From the NCBI GenBank assembly GCA_964546645.1, contig CAZJKM010000001.1, positions 1 to 64,000 of the forward strand: a stretch of 64,000 nucleotides of DNA. The letters are read 5' to 3'. Of this stretch, positions 17,728 through 25,379 are shown piece after piece. Source of the DNA: A37T11 sp964546645. GTDB lineage: Bacteria > Bacteroidota > Bacteroidia > Sphingobacteriales > Sphingobacteriaceae. The notes under the pieces are model-generated. The model was given only the letters and a program-made list of their open reading frames with translations, was not told the origin of the DNA and did no database searches. The number at the start of each line of letters is the position of its first letter. Position 1 is the stretch's first letter. The translations under genes and the position numbers were made by a program.

Positions 17728-18519
17728 TCAGATTCTGACGTGTATTCCGTTATTTGCCAATTCCCTTTTTAAGTCGGGGATCAGGATCTCTCCATAATGA
17801 AAAACGGAGGCTGCCAGCGCGGCATCGGCTCCTGTTACGGCAAAGACATCCGTAAAGTGCTGTTTATTGCCGGCACCACCCGACGCAATCAGCGGAATGT
17901 GCAGCGTATCGTTGACCTTTTTCAGCAAGCCCAGGTCAAACCCGTTTTTGGTGCCGTCGTGGTCCATGGATGTCAGCAGGATTTCCCCAGCACCCCGGCT
18001 TTCCGCTTCTTTGATCCATTGTTCCGTTTCGATATCGGTCTTCAGCCGCCCACCATTCAGGTGCACATAATTCCGGCCGTCCATCAATCGTGTATCTACC
18101 GCAACCACTACAAACTGGATGCCGAAAGCAGCGGCCAGCCGGTCAATCAGCGACGGGTCCCTGACGGCAGCCGAATTGATGGAAATCTTATCGGCCCCGG
18201 CATTCAGCAACACGTCCGCATCTGCCAGTTCATGGATACCCCCGCCGATGGTAAAGGGTATATTGACCTGCCGGGCTACTGCTTTTACTAACTCAGCCAT
18301 GGTCTTCCGGCGTTCGTGTGTGGCGGTAATGTCCAGGAAAACCAACTCGTCTGCACCCTGCTGTGAGTATTGCCAGGCCAGTTCCACCGGGTCACCCGCA
18401 TCGCGCAGGTCTACAAAGTTTACGCCCTTTACCGTGCGCCCGTCTTTCACGTCCAGACAGGGGACAATTCGCTTGGCTACCCCTTCGTTCAGAAGCTGAT
18501 CAGCGCGCGTAGGTTCCAT
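17728..18519 (-). CDS. hisF: HisF: imidazole glycerol phosphate synthase cyclase subunit
   Basis: The TIM barrel that joins ammonia from HisH with PRFAR to give IGP and AICAR. AKRIVPCLDVKDGRTVKG carries the catalytic Asp near the N-terminus, and VVAVDTRL the second Asp. SGGAGNKQHF is a phosphate-binding loop. The ATG at 18519 gives 263 residues with a 12-residue extension before AKRI; the frame is open further upstream but shows no similarity. The start lies inside the end of hisA (31-bp overlap), so translation is coupled. Confidence 0.93.
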   Translation of the reverse strand: MEPTRADQLLNEGVAKRIVPCLDVKDGRTVKGVNFVDLRDAGDPVELAWQYSQQGADELVFLDITATHERRKTMAELVKAVARQVNIPFTIGGGIHELADADVLLNAGADKISINSAAVRDPSLIDRLAAAFGIQFVVVAVDTRLMDGRNYVHLNGGRLKTDIETEQWIKEAESRGAGEILLTSMDHDGTKNGFDLGLLKKVNDTLHIPLIASGGAGNKQHFTDVFAVTGADAALAASVFHYGEILIPDLKRELANNGIHVRI

Positions 18520-19238
18520 TCTTTTATTTCTTCTATCGTGATGCGGTTCTCGTAAATAGCCTTTCCTACCACACAACTTTCTACCTTGATTTCGTCCAGG
18601 GCGCGGATATCATCCATCGAGCTGATGCCTCCCGACGCAATCAGTTTGATGATGGGGGAATAATCCAGCAGTTTTTTATACAGCTCCACACCGGCACCGC
18701 CCAGTTTGCCGTCTTTATTGATGTCTGTGCAGAGGAAACGGAAAAAGCCGAGTGACAGGCACCGGTCGATGTAGTCCATCAGTTTTACGGGTGAGCTTTC
18801 TACCCAACCGGAATATTTGATCACTTCATCCAGTACATCAATGGCAATCACAATCTGGTCAGCATATTTCTGTTTTCCCTGGTTCAACCTGCTTAACTCG
18901 TTCAGGAAATCAGGGTTGGTGATGGCTTGTGTTCCCACGATCACACGGTGTATGCCGGCGTCCAGCAGCTCTTTCACTTTTTCGATGCTGCGCACACCAC
19001 CCCCGTACTGCACTTTCATATCTGTGCTGCGTACCGTATCAAAAAGATATTGCTGGTTGCTGAAATCGCCTTTCGCACCGTTCAGGTCAATGATGTGTAC
19101 CAGTTCAGTACCGTTTGCCTGGTACTTTTCGATCATCTCTTCCAGGCTTACCTGGTAGGAGGTTATATCATTGTAGTTGCCTTCACGCAACCGTACGACC
19201 TTTTTATCGAGGATGTCTATTGCCGGTATGATATACAT
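18489..19238 (-). CDS. hisA: HisA: ProFAR isomerase
   Basis: A 249-residue TIM barrel that opens the ribose of ProFAR. YIIPAIDILDKKVVRL has the catalytic Asp; GGGVRS and ASGGISS are the two phosphate-binding loops of this duplicated half-barrel fold. The ATG at 19238 is preferred over a TTG five codons upstream because the family starts at xIIPAID. It follows hisH after 32 bp and overlaps hisF. Confidence 0.94.
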   Translation of the reverse strand: MYIIPAIDILDKKVVRLREGNYNDITSYQVSLEEMIEKYQANGTELVHIIDLNGAKGDFSNQQYLFDTVRSTDMKVQYGGGVRSIEKVKELLDAGIHRVIVGTQAITNPDFLNELSRLNQGKQKYADQIVIAIDVLDEVIKYSGWVESSPVKLMDYIDRCLSLGFFRFLCTDINKDGKLGGAGVELYKKLLDYSPIIKLIASGGISSMDDIRALDEIKVESCVVGKAIYENRITIEEIKEWNLRALISF

Positions 19239-19270
19239 AGTCTTTCTGATCAATGAATTATAAGGGTTGA

Positions 19271-19867
19271 TTAAACTGTTATGTTCGCAAAGTTTTTTAA
19301 TAATAATTCCCCAGCCGGACCTGATTTTTCGGGGTGGAACTGAACCCCGAAGAAATTATCCTTTTGCAATGCTGCTGAGAACCGTGTTCCGTAGCAGGCG
19401 TAAGCGGCCGTAAATTTAGGATTATATTCTATAAAATAGGAATGAACGAAGTAAAAGTATGCATCTTGCGCAATTCCTGCGAATAGGGGACCATCCATCT
19501 CGGCTGTTACCCGGTTCCATCCCATATGCGGCACTTTTCCCTGTATCCTGCCTGTAAAGTGTAACGTTTTAAGCGGCACAATGTTTAACAAATCTGCGGG
19601 CCCTTCCTCTGAATAGGCCGTCAGCAATTGCATGCCGACACAGATACCCAAGACGGGCTTGGTCAGCTGCAGGATAGGTGCGGCCAGTCCGCTGGCCTTC
19701 AGTTTGTCCATGGCTGCTCCCGCATGTCCCACTCCGGGAATGATAATGTGGCTGTATATGTTGAAATCAGCTGTTCCGTGGATCATTCCGTAGGCGAGGC
19801 CCAGCCGGTCAAGGGCTGATTTCAGTGAAAAAATATTGCCTGCTCCGTAATTTACGATCCCGATCAT
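19271..19867 (-). CDS. hisH: HisH: imidazole glycerol phosphate synthase glutaminase subunit
   Basis: A 198-residue class I glutamine amidotransferase that feeds ammonia to HisF. The triad is complete: Cys in GICVGMQLL, His and Glu in VQFHPEKSG. The N-terminal IGIVNYGAGN and the IIPGVGHAG loop are typical. Its ATG overlaps the hisB stop by 4 bp. Confidence 0.95.
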   Translation of the reverse strand: MIGIVNYGAGNIFSLKSALDRLGLAYGMIHGTADFNIYSHIIIPGVGHAGAAMDKLKASGLAAPILQLTKPVLGICVGMQLLTAYSEEGPADLLNIVPLKTLHFTGRIQGKVPHMGWNRVTAEMDGPLFAGIAQDAYFYFVHSYFIEYNPKFTAAYACYGTRFSAALQKDNFFGVQFHPEKSGPAGELLLKNFANITV

Positions 19868-21006
19868 AATACTCCTTTTGTGCTGGGTAGCTGCATTTTT
19901 TCAGCGTCCCGCTTTACAGCTGTCTTCAAGGCTTTTGCAAAAGCCTTGAAGATCGCCTCTATTTTGTGGTGTTCATTGTCGCCCTCCGCCTTAATATTCA
20001 GGTTACAGCGGGCGGCGTCTGAAAACGATTTAAAAAAGTGGAAGAACATTTCCGTCGGCATATCGCCGATTTTTTCCCGCTTAAACTCCGTGTCCCAAAC
20101 GATCCAGCTGCGTCCGCCGAAATCAATCGCTACCTGTGCCAGGCAGTCATCCATTGGCAGGCAAAAGCCATACCGCTCGATCCCGCGCTTGTCGCCAAGC
20201 GCCTTGCCGATGATCTCGCCGAGGGCGATACCGGTGTCTTCGATGGTATGGTGCTCGTCGATGTGTAGGTCGCCGTTTGCTTTCAGCGAGAGGTCGATAC
20301 TGCCATGCCGTGCCAGCTGATCCAGCATGTGATCGAAAAACGGCAGGCCCGTATCAATGGCTGCTTTCCCGGTCCCGTCCAGGTTCAGCTCTATTTGGAT
20401 ATCCGTTTCGTTGGTCTTGCGTTGGTGCGTCGCGCGGCGGCTTCCCAGCTTAAGGAACTCGTATATTTCCTTCCAGTCGGCACTTTCCAGTACCACCGTG
20501 GCTGCATCAATCGCATGGTTCTCCGCCGCCCCGAGCTGGTCGTTGTTCCGTAGCCAGATCGCCTTTGCTCCCAGGTTCTGTGCCAGTTTCACATCATTCA
20601 CCCGGTCGCCGATTACAAAGGAATTGGCGAGGTCATACTGTTCCGTGTCGACATACGCCTGCAGCAAGCCGGTTCCCGGCTTGCGGGTGGGTGCATTTTC
20701 GTGAGGGAAGGTACGGTCAATGTGTTCGGCGGCGAACACGGCACCTTCGGCTGCAAATGTCCGCATCAAAAACCGGTGTACCGGCCAAAAGTTCTCCTCC
20801 GGGTGGTTGTCCGTACCCAAACCGTCCTGGTTGGTCACCAGCACCAGTTCGAAATCCAGCTCGTGGGCGATGCGCGGCAGGTATTGCAGTGCACCCGGAT
20901 AAAATTCCAGCTTTTCAAACGAATCGACCTGTTCATCTGCCGGTTCCGTGATCAGCGTTCCGTCCCGGTCAATAAATAACACCCGTTTCAATGTACGTTC
21001 AGCCAT
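19864..21006 (-). CDS. hisB: HisB: histidinol-phosphatase / IGP dehydratase
   Basis: 380 residues, bifunctional. The N-terminal HAD phosphatase (about 1-165) has the DxD nucleophile motif in FIDRDGTLI, the TNQDG segment and motif IV in VIGDRVNDV. The C-terminal dehydratase (about 195-380) has the manganese-binding IDEHHTIEDT and a second EHHKIEA. It catalyses two non-consecutive steps (six and eight). The start overlaps hisC by 8 bp and the end overlaps hisH by 4 bp. Confidence 0.95.
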   Translation of the reverse strand: MAERTLKRVLFIDRDGTLITEPADEQVDSFEKLEFYPGALQYLPRIAHELDFELVLVTNQDGLGTDNHPEENFWPVHRFLMRTFAAEGAVFAAEHIDRTFPHENAPTRKPGTGLLQAYVDTEQYDLANSFVIGDRVNDVKLAQNLGAKAIWLRNNDQLGAAENHAIDAATVVLESADWKEIYEFLKLGSRRATHQRKTNETDIQIELNLDGTGKAAIDTGLPFFDHMLDQLARHGSIDLSLKANGDLHIDEHHTIEDTGIALGEIIGKALGDKRGIERYGFCLPMDDCLAQVAIDFGGRSWIVWDTEFKREKIGDMPTEMFFHFFKSFSDAARCNLNIKAEGDNEHHKIEAIFKAFAKALKTAVKRDAEKMQLPSTKGVL

Positions 21007-22060
21007 GCTGCTCTTGTTTAAATGTTGTTAATGCCTGCAATAGGGCGTTGTTTTCTTCCGGTGTGCCGATGGTTATGCGGAGGCACCCCTCACACAATTC
21101 CACTTTCGACCGGTCGCGCACAATAATCCCTTTTTCCACCAGGTAGGTATAGATTGCCCGCGGTGCTGTCGTTTTTACGAGAATAAAATTAGCGTCTGAC
21201 GGGTAGACATACGTCACTATATCCAGCTGTAAGAGGGCTGCCGACAGCTTTTCGCGCTGGTCGACGATCTCTCTGATCCAGGTATTTACTTCTTCCACCC
21301 GCCCCAGGGCGCTGAGCGCCAGTTCCTGGGATGCCTGGTTGATGTTATAGGGAGGTTTGATCTTATTGAATATTTCAATGATCTCTTCGCTGGCGAAGGC
21401 CATGCCCACCCGTAGTGCCGCCAGTCCCCAGGCTTTTGACAGGGTCTGCAAAATCACCAGGTTGCTGTATTCGGTCAGTTCCTGTATGAATGACTTCTGG
21501 CGGGAAAAGTTGATGTATGCTTCATCCACTACCACCAACCCATTAAAATTGGCAAGGAGGGTTTCCACATCCGTGCGGTCGATCGAGTTGCCGGTGGGAT
21601 TGTTGGGTGAGCAGATAAAGATCAGTTTGGTATGGTCATCTATCGCTTCGGCGATTCCCTCCAGGTTCAGCTGGAAATCAGGGGTGAGGGGCACGCGCTT
21701 TACCGGTATGTCGTTGATATGGGCGGATACTTCGTACATGCCATAGGTGGGGGGAACGAGGATGACGTTGTCCGTGCCCGGCCGGCAGAATGCCCGGTAC
21801 AGGATATCAATGGCTTCGTCACTGCCGTTGCCCAGAAAAATGTTTTGTGCCGGTACGCCTTTGATGGTACTGATTTTCTCCTTCAGCTTCAGCTGCAGGG
21901 GGTCCGGATAGCGGTTATACGGTGCCGGCAGGGGAGAGCCGTAGGCGTTTTCGTTGGCATCCAGCAGCACGGAGGCCTCTCCCTTAAATTCATCGCGTGC
22001 GGACGAGTAGGGAACCAGGTTCCTGATATTGTCACGCAGTATGGTATCTATGTTGAACAT
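20999..22060 (-). CDS. hisC: HisC: histidinol-phosphate aminotransferase
   Basis: 353-residue fold-type I PLP enzyme converting imidazole acetol phosphate to histidinol phosphate. LDANENAYGSP is the substrate-lid start, SPNNPTGN binds the cofactor, VVDEAYINF holds the PLP-contacting Asp, and QTLSKAWGLAALRVG carries the Schiff-base Lys. It follows hisD after 33 bp and overlaps hisB. Confidence 0.95.
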   Translation of the reverse strand: MFNIDTILRDNIRNLVPYSSARDEFKGEASVLLDANENAYGSPLPAPYNRYPDPLQLKLKEKISTIKGVPAQNIFLGNGSDEAIDILYRAFCRPGTDNVILVPPTYGMYEVSAHINDIPVKRVPLTPDFQLNLEGIAEAIDDHTKLIFICSPNNPTGNSIDRTDVETLLANFNGLVVVDEAYINFSRQKSFIQELTEYSNLVILQTLSKAWGLAALRVGMAFASEEIIEIFNKIKPPYNINQASQELALSALGRVEEVNTWIREIVDQREKLSAALLQLDIVTYVYPSDANFILVKTTAPRAIYTYLVEKGIIVRDRSKVELCEGCLRITIGTPEENNALLQALTTFKQEQHG

Positions 22061-22093
22061 CTGTTCTTTTCTTTATAAAGTCGCTTGCGTTTT

Positions 22094-23416
22094 TTACGAT
22101 TCGTTTTCTTTCAGCCTTTCCAGCCGTACGGTAACCGCATTCCGGTGCCCCTGCAGACCCTCCAGCTCCGCCAGCACCTCAACCGTCGGACCGAGATTCC
22201 GGATGCCATCGGCTGTCAGCTGCTGAAACGTGATCTTTTTGACAAATGAATCGACTGATACACCGGAGTAGGAGCGGGCGTAGCCGCTTGTTGGCAGGGT
22301 GTGGTTGGTGCCGGAGGCGTAATCGCCCACACTTTCGGGTGTGTAATGACCGAGGAATACGGAGCCTGCATTGATTACCCGGGCTGCCAGTTTCTGCGGC
22401 TCGCGCGTAGCGAGGATGAGATGTTCGGGGGCATACTGGTTACTGAAGGCCATTGCCTCGTCCAGGTTGCTGCTGTATATGGCGTAGGAGTTGGCCAGGG
22501 CACGGGTGGCGACAGCTGCCCGCGGCAGTTGTTCCAACTGCTCCTGCAAGGCCGTCTGCACGGCGTCCAGGAGTGACCGGCTGTTGCTGACCAGCACTGC
22601 CTGGCTGTCGGCACCATGTTCCGCCTGTGCCAGAAGATCCGCAGCCACAAAAGCAGGATCCGCGGTTTCATCAGCGATCACCAGTACTTCGGAGGGACCT
22701 GCGGGCATATCAATGGCCGTATTGGTGGTACTTTGTATAAGGGTCTTGGCTTTCGTCACGTACTGGTTGCCGGGACCGAAAATTTTATCCACTTTCGGGA
22801 TGGTGGCCGTGCCGAACGCCATCGCCGCCACCGCCTGTGCCCCTCCGGCCAGGTAGATACGGTCTATTTTCAGCAACTGTGCGCAATAGGCGATATATCC
22901 GTTAACACTGCCGTCTGCCTGCGGTGGTGAGCAGATAACAATTTCTCGGCATCCGGCGATACGGGCCGGTACCCCTAACATTAAAAAAGTGCTGGGCAGT
23001 ACGGCTGAACCACCCGGTATATACAGTCCCACCCGTTCGATAGGCCTCGTTTCGCGCCAGCAGGAGACGCCGGTTGTTGTTTCTACGGTTCTCTCCCGGC
23101 GCAGCTGGGTCTGGTGGAAACGGTGGATATTGCTGAAGGCGATTTCCAGCGCGCGCTGTTGGTCCCTGCCAATACCGGCAGCCAGCCTTTCCAACGCTTC
23201 CTTTTCAAGGACGAGGGTCTCCAGCTCTACCCGGTCAAACTTCCGGGAGTATGCTTTCAGCGCTTCGTCGCCGTGCAGCTGTACCTCACGGACGATTACA
23301 CTGACCGTCTCCTGAATTTCATTGCCCGGATCCGTATTCCGTGCGATCAGGCGGCCAATGGCATCGTCGTCTAATTCATTGTATATGTATGTGGTTAACA
23401 TATTTGCCTTACTCAT
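22094..23416 (-). CDS. hisD: HisD: histidinol dehydrogenase
   Basis: 440 residues, zinc- and NAD-dependent, performing the last two oxidations to histidine. GLYIPGGSAVLPSTFLM, GPGNQYVTKAK, DMPAGPSEVLVIAD and the ligand-bearing QAEHGADSQ and ANSYAIYSSN blocks are seen; the C-terminal TLPTSGYARSYSGVS is conserved. A second ATG five codons in (MLTTYIYNEL) is an alternative start. The 60-bp junction with hisG is mostly a 7-bp repeat array. Confidence 0.95.
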   Translation of the reverse strand: MSKANMLTTYIYNELDDDAIGRLIARNTDPGNEIQETVSVIVREVQLHGDEALKAYSRKFDRVELETLVLEKEALERLAAGIGRDQQRALEIAFSNIHRFHQTQLRRERTVETTTGVSCWRETRPIERVGLYIPGGSAVLPSTFLMLGVPARIAGCREIVICSPPQADGSVNGYIAYCAQLLKIDRIYLAGGAQAVAAMAFGTATIPKVDKIFGPGNQYVTKAKTLIQSTTNTAIDMPAGPSEVLVIADETADPAFVAADLLAQAEHGADSQAVLVSNSRSLLDAVQTALQEQLEQLPRAAVATRALANSYAIYSSNLDEAMAFSNQYAPEHLILATREPQKLAARVINAGSVFLGHYTPESVGDYASGTNHTLPTSGYARSYSGVSVDSFVKKITFQQLTADGIRNLGPTVEVLAELEGLQGHRNAVTVRLERLKENES

Positions 23417-23430
23417 GTGCTATGTTGATG

Positions 23431-23472
23431 TAGCAACTAACAATTAACAACCATCGACTGCCGACTACCAAC
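23431..23472 (-). repeat. Heptamer array between hisG and hisD
   Basis: On the minus (sense) strand, 4 bp after the hisG stop, about six degenerate 7-bp units of the type GGTAGTC, GGCAGTC, GATGGTT, GTTAATT, GTTAGTT. The same unit type is cleaner at 45456-45490. It separates two operon genes that would normally be close. Confidence 0.6.
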
Positions 23473-23476
23473 CCCC

Positions 23477-24328
23477 TTACAAAATAATCTTCTCAATCGG
23501 CATGACGACGATACCCTGTGCGCCGGCGGCTTTCAGTTGGTTGATTTTTCCCCAGAAGTCCTGCTCCGAGATCACGGTATGCACCGCAACCCAGTTTTCT
23601 TCCGCCAGGGGCACTACGGTCGGGCTTTTCACACCCGGCAGCAGGCTTAATATGGCATCCAGGCTCTTTTTCTCCGTATTCAGCACTACATACTTTGTTT
23701 CTTTGGCCCGCAATACCGACTGAATGCGTTGCAGTAACTCGGTCACAACAGGGTTATTGGCAATGCCATTCATCCCGATCAGGATGGCTTCTGATGAAAG
23801 CACGTCGGCAAAAGGTTTCAGTCCGTTGCTTTTCAGCGTACCGCCGGTGGACACAATGTCGCAGATGGCATCACTCAGCCCCAGTCCGGGCGAAATTTCC
23901 ACCGATCCTGAGATGGTCCGGATGTCTGCCTGTATGCGGTATTCATCCAGGAATTTTTTCAGGATCACTGGGTAGGAGGTAGCGATGGCTTTCCCGTTCA
24001 GGTCTTCCAGCGTCTGCACATCACTGTTATTGGGCAGGGCGATTTTCAGGGTACATTTGCCAAAGCCCAGTCGTTGCAGGTAGGTCACATCTGCTTTGGT
24101 TTCCACAATCACATTTTCACCGACGATACCGAGGTCGGCAATGCCGTCCTGCACGTATTCGGGGATGTCGTCGTCACGAAGAAAGAGGATTTCCAGCGGG
24201 AAGTTGGAAGCATGGGTAATCAGGGAGCTTTTGTAGTTTTCAAAGCCCAGACCACAGTTTTTAAGAAGTTCTACAGATTTTTCGTTGAGCCGTCCTGATT
24301 TCTGGATGGCTATTTTCAGCTTTTTCAA
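23477..24328 (-). CDS. hisG: HisG: ATP phosphoribosyltransferase (long form)
   Basis: 283 residues; first committed step, joining ATP and PRPP. KLKIAIQKSGRL begins the fold; GIADLGIVGENV and the PRPP loop SGSVEISPGLGLSDAICDIVSTGGTLK are diagnostic. The C-terminal ACT-like regulatory domain (about 210-283) marks the long, HisZ-independent form, inhibited by histidine. The start codon is TTG at 24326-24328: there is no ATG at the conserved N-terminus. It heads the operon, 65 bp after the leader peptide stop. Confidence 0.95.
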   Translation of the reverse strand: MKKLKIAIQKSGRLNEKSVELLKNCGLGFENYKSSLITHASNFPLEILFLRDDDIPEYVQDGIADLGIVGENVIVETKADVTYLQRLGFGKCTLKIALPNNSDVQTLEDLNGKAIATSYPVILKKFLDEYRIQADIRTISGSVEISPGLGLSDAICDIVSTGGTLKSNGLKPFADVLSSEAILIGMNGIANNPVVTELLQRIQSVLRAKETKYVVLNTEKKSLDAILSLLPGVKSPTVVPLAEENWVAVHTVISEQDFWGKINQLKAAGAQGIVVMPIEKIIL

Positions 24329-24393
24329 GAGTTATCTTTATTAATAAGAATTTAAACAGTGTCCATTGTTTCACGTAGAAACATACAAATTAC

Positions 24394-24450
24394 CTATACG
24401 CCGCAGGGGCGATGGTGGAAATGTACGTGATGTGTGAAAACAATCTTCAT
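24394..24450 (-). CDS. hisL: Histidine operon leader peptide
   Basis: An 18-codon frame on the minus strand, MKIVFTHHVHFHHRPCGV, with five His codons within seven positions, between a his promoter and hisG. Such a His-rich leader is the classical sensor of ribosome-mediated attenuation: scarce charged tRNA-His stalls the ribosome and alters folding of the downstream RNA. After it the RNA can form CGCC/GGCG, GTTTC/GAAAC and AAACA/TGTTT stems followed by a U-rich stretch. Which of these is terminator and which antiterminator cannot be settled by eye. It is too short for usual gene callers. Confidence 0.8.
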   Translation of the reverse strand: MKIVFTHHVHFHHRPCGV

Positions 24451-24485
24451 GTCGTTTCTGCTTATCAATAACCTTTTAGCAGCAG

Positions 24486-24493
24486 CAAAACTA
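24486..24493 (-). promoter_or_regulatory. his operon -7 promoter box
   Basis: TAGTTTTG on the minus strand matches TAnnTTTG exactly, 35 bp before the leader peptide start. The -33 region has TTCTG rather than a clear TTG and adjoins the 21-bp repeats, so binding of a regulator there could interfere with polymerase. Confidence 0.6.
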
Positions 24494-24519
24494 CTATATA
24501 ATTTCGGGATTCAGAAATA

Positions 24520-24582
24520 ATAATTCACGAATTGTAAATAATAGTTCACGAATTGGCAATGATAATTTACGAGCTGATAAAT
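24520..24582. repeat. Three tandem 21-bp operator-like repeats
   Basis: Three adjacent units of exactly 21 bp, each with a near-palindrome in the same place: AATTCACGAATT (24522-24533), AGTTCACGAATT (24543-24554) and AATTTACGAGCT (24564-24575). The first has perfect 5-bp arms, and the last is degraded. The array sits between the divergent his and tRNA-Pro promoters. The period is two helical turns, so a protein would bind one face of the DNA. The rest of the gap from 24583 to 24636 shows nothing. Confidence 0.7.
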
Positions 24583-24638
24583 CCTGAGCCGAAAAAATCT
24601 TCCCGGCAACAATAATTTTAAATTTCCTGAAAACTTTT

Positions 24639-24666
24639 TTGGATATCGATTCTTTTTATACCTTTG
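24639..24666 (+). promoter_or_regulatory. Promoter of tRNA-Pro
   Basis: TTG at 24639 and an exact TACCTTTG at 24659-24666, separated by 17 bp, end 17 bp before the tRNA. A match to the Bacteroidota consensus with a slightly short spacer. Confidence 0.75.
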
Positions 24667-24683
24667 CAGCCACAAACCGGATT

Positions 24684-24757
24684 CGGGGTGTAGCGTAGCC
24701 CGGTATCGCGCCTGCTTTGGGAGCAGGAGGTCGTAGGTTCGAATCCTGCCACCCCGA
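24684..24757 (+). tRNA. tRNA-Pro(TGG)
   Basis: 74 nt. Acceptor CGGGGTG pairs with CACCCCG, discriminator A; anticodon stem CTGCT/AGCAG around a loop with TGG; T-loop GTTCGAATC. CCA is not encoded. Confidence 0.96.
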
Positions 24758-24758
24758 C

Positions 24759-24792
24759 AAAGGCCACTGACAATCAGTGGCCTTTGGTTTTT
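24759..24792 (+). terminator. Terminator of tRNA-Pro
   Basis: A 12-bp perfect stem, AAAGGCCACTGA and TCAGTGGCCTTT around CAA, then GGTTTTT, directly after the tRNA. It shares the CACTGA/TCAGTG core with the terminator of tRNA-Ser. Confidence 0.9.
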
Positions 24793-24899
24793 CGGATATA
24801 TAGTGAACAAACGATCTTTGATAAACCAGGTACCAATAAGCCAATAGTTCCGGTGTAAACAAATTTCAGTTCAGAAGCAAGTTTTTGAGCTTTCATATC

Positions 24900-25231
24900 T
24901 CAAGCATCCATGCCACGGGCGTACATGCTCAAAACGTTACCTTCCGGCTCCTCGGTGATGATCAGTTGCCGCCTGGGGGTGATTTTCGGTTCGAATATGC
25001 TTTCCCGGTCACGGCCCGTCTCCAGTTCCAAACTGCCGCCACTCATGCTCCTGACCGTCTTTCTGCTCTTGCCATTGCGGCGGTTTGATTGCCCGGAGGC
25101 TTTCTCCTCCTCCAGATGGTTGTCCAGTTCACCGCCCAGCATCAATTCCAGCGGATGTTTCACAAACGGTGCAAAAACACCCTCTGTATCGACGGCTTTC
25201 AAAGTCAAATGGGGGGCTCTTTCATTAACAT
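24900..25231 (-). pseudogene. Relic of an IS256-family transposase (N-terminal part)
   Basis: The open stretch (24900-25208) encodes EGVFAPFVKHPLELMLGGEL, NRRNGKSRKTVRSMSGG, LELETGRDRESIFEPKI and NVLSMYARGM. This is the N-terminal region of IS256-type (Mutator-like) DDE transposases up to just before the catalytic core. A short upstream piece in another frame reads MLMKEPPFDFES, the usual beginning, so there is a frameshift and probably an internal deletion. The rest, including all DDE residues, is missing. No terminal inverted repeats were found. It lies in the lee of tRNA-Pro. The remaining gap to 25379 shows no gene. Confidence 0.8.
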
Positions 25232-25379
25232 GTCACTTGATATTTCGAATGTAAAACTATTTATTCGTTTTATCCGGTGAGACAGTTGGGGTTACATTCT
25301 CTTAGTATGAGAAAATTATTGTACATTCATCGTTGTTTTGTAGGACGCAGTACTAAAAGAAGTTAAAGTTATCAGAGTT

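Noticed and set aside
24511..24810. 99-codon minus frame covering tRNA-Pro and the 21-bp repeats
   Set aside because: It runs antisense through the tRNA and its QFVNYY repeats only mirror the 21-bp DNA units.
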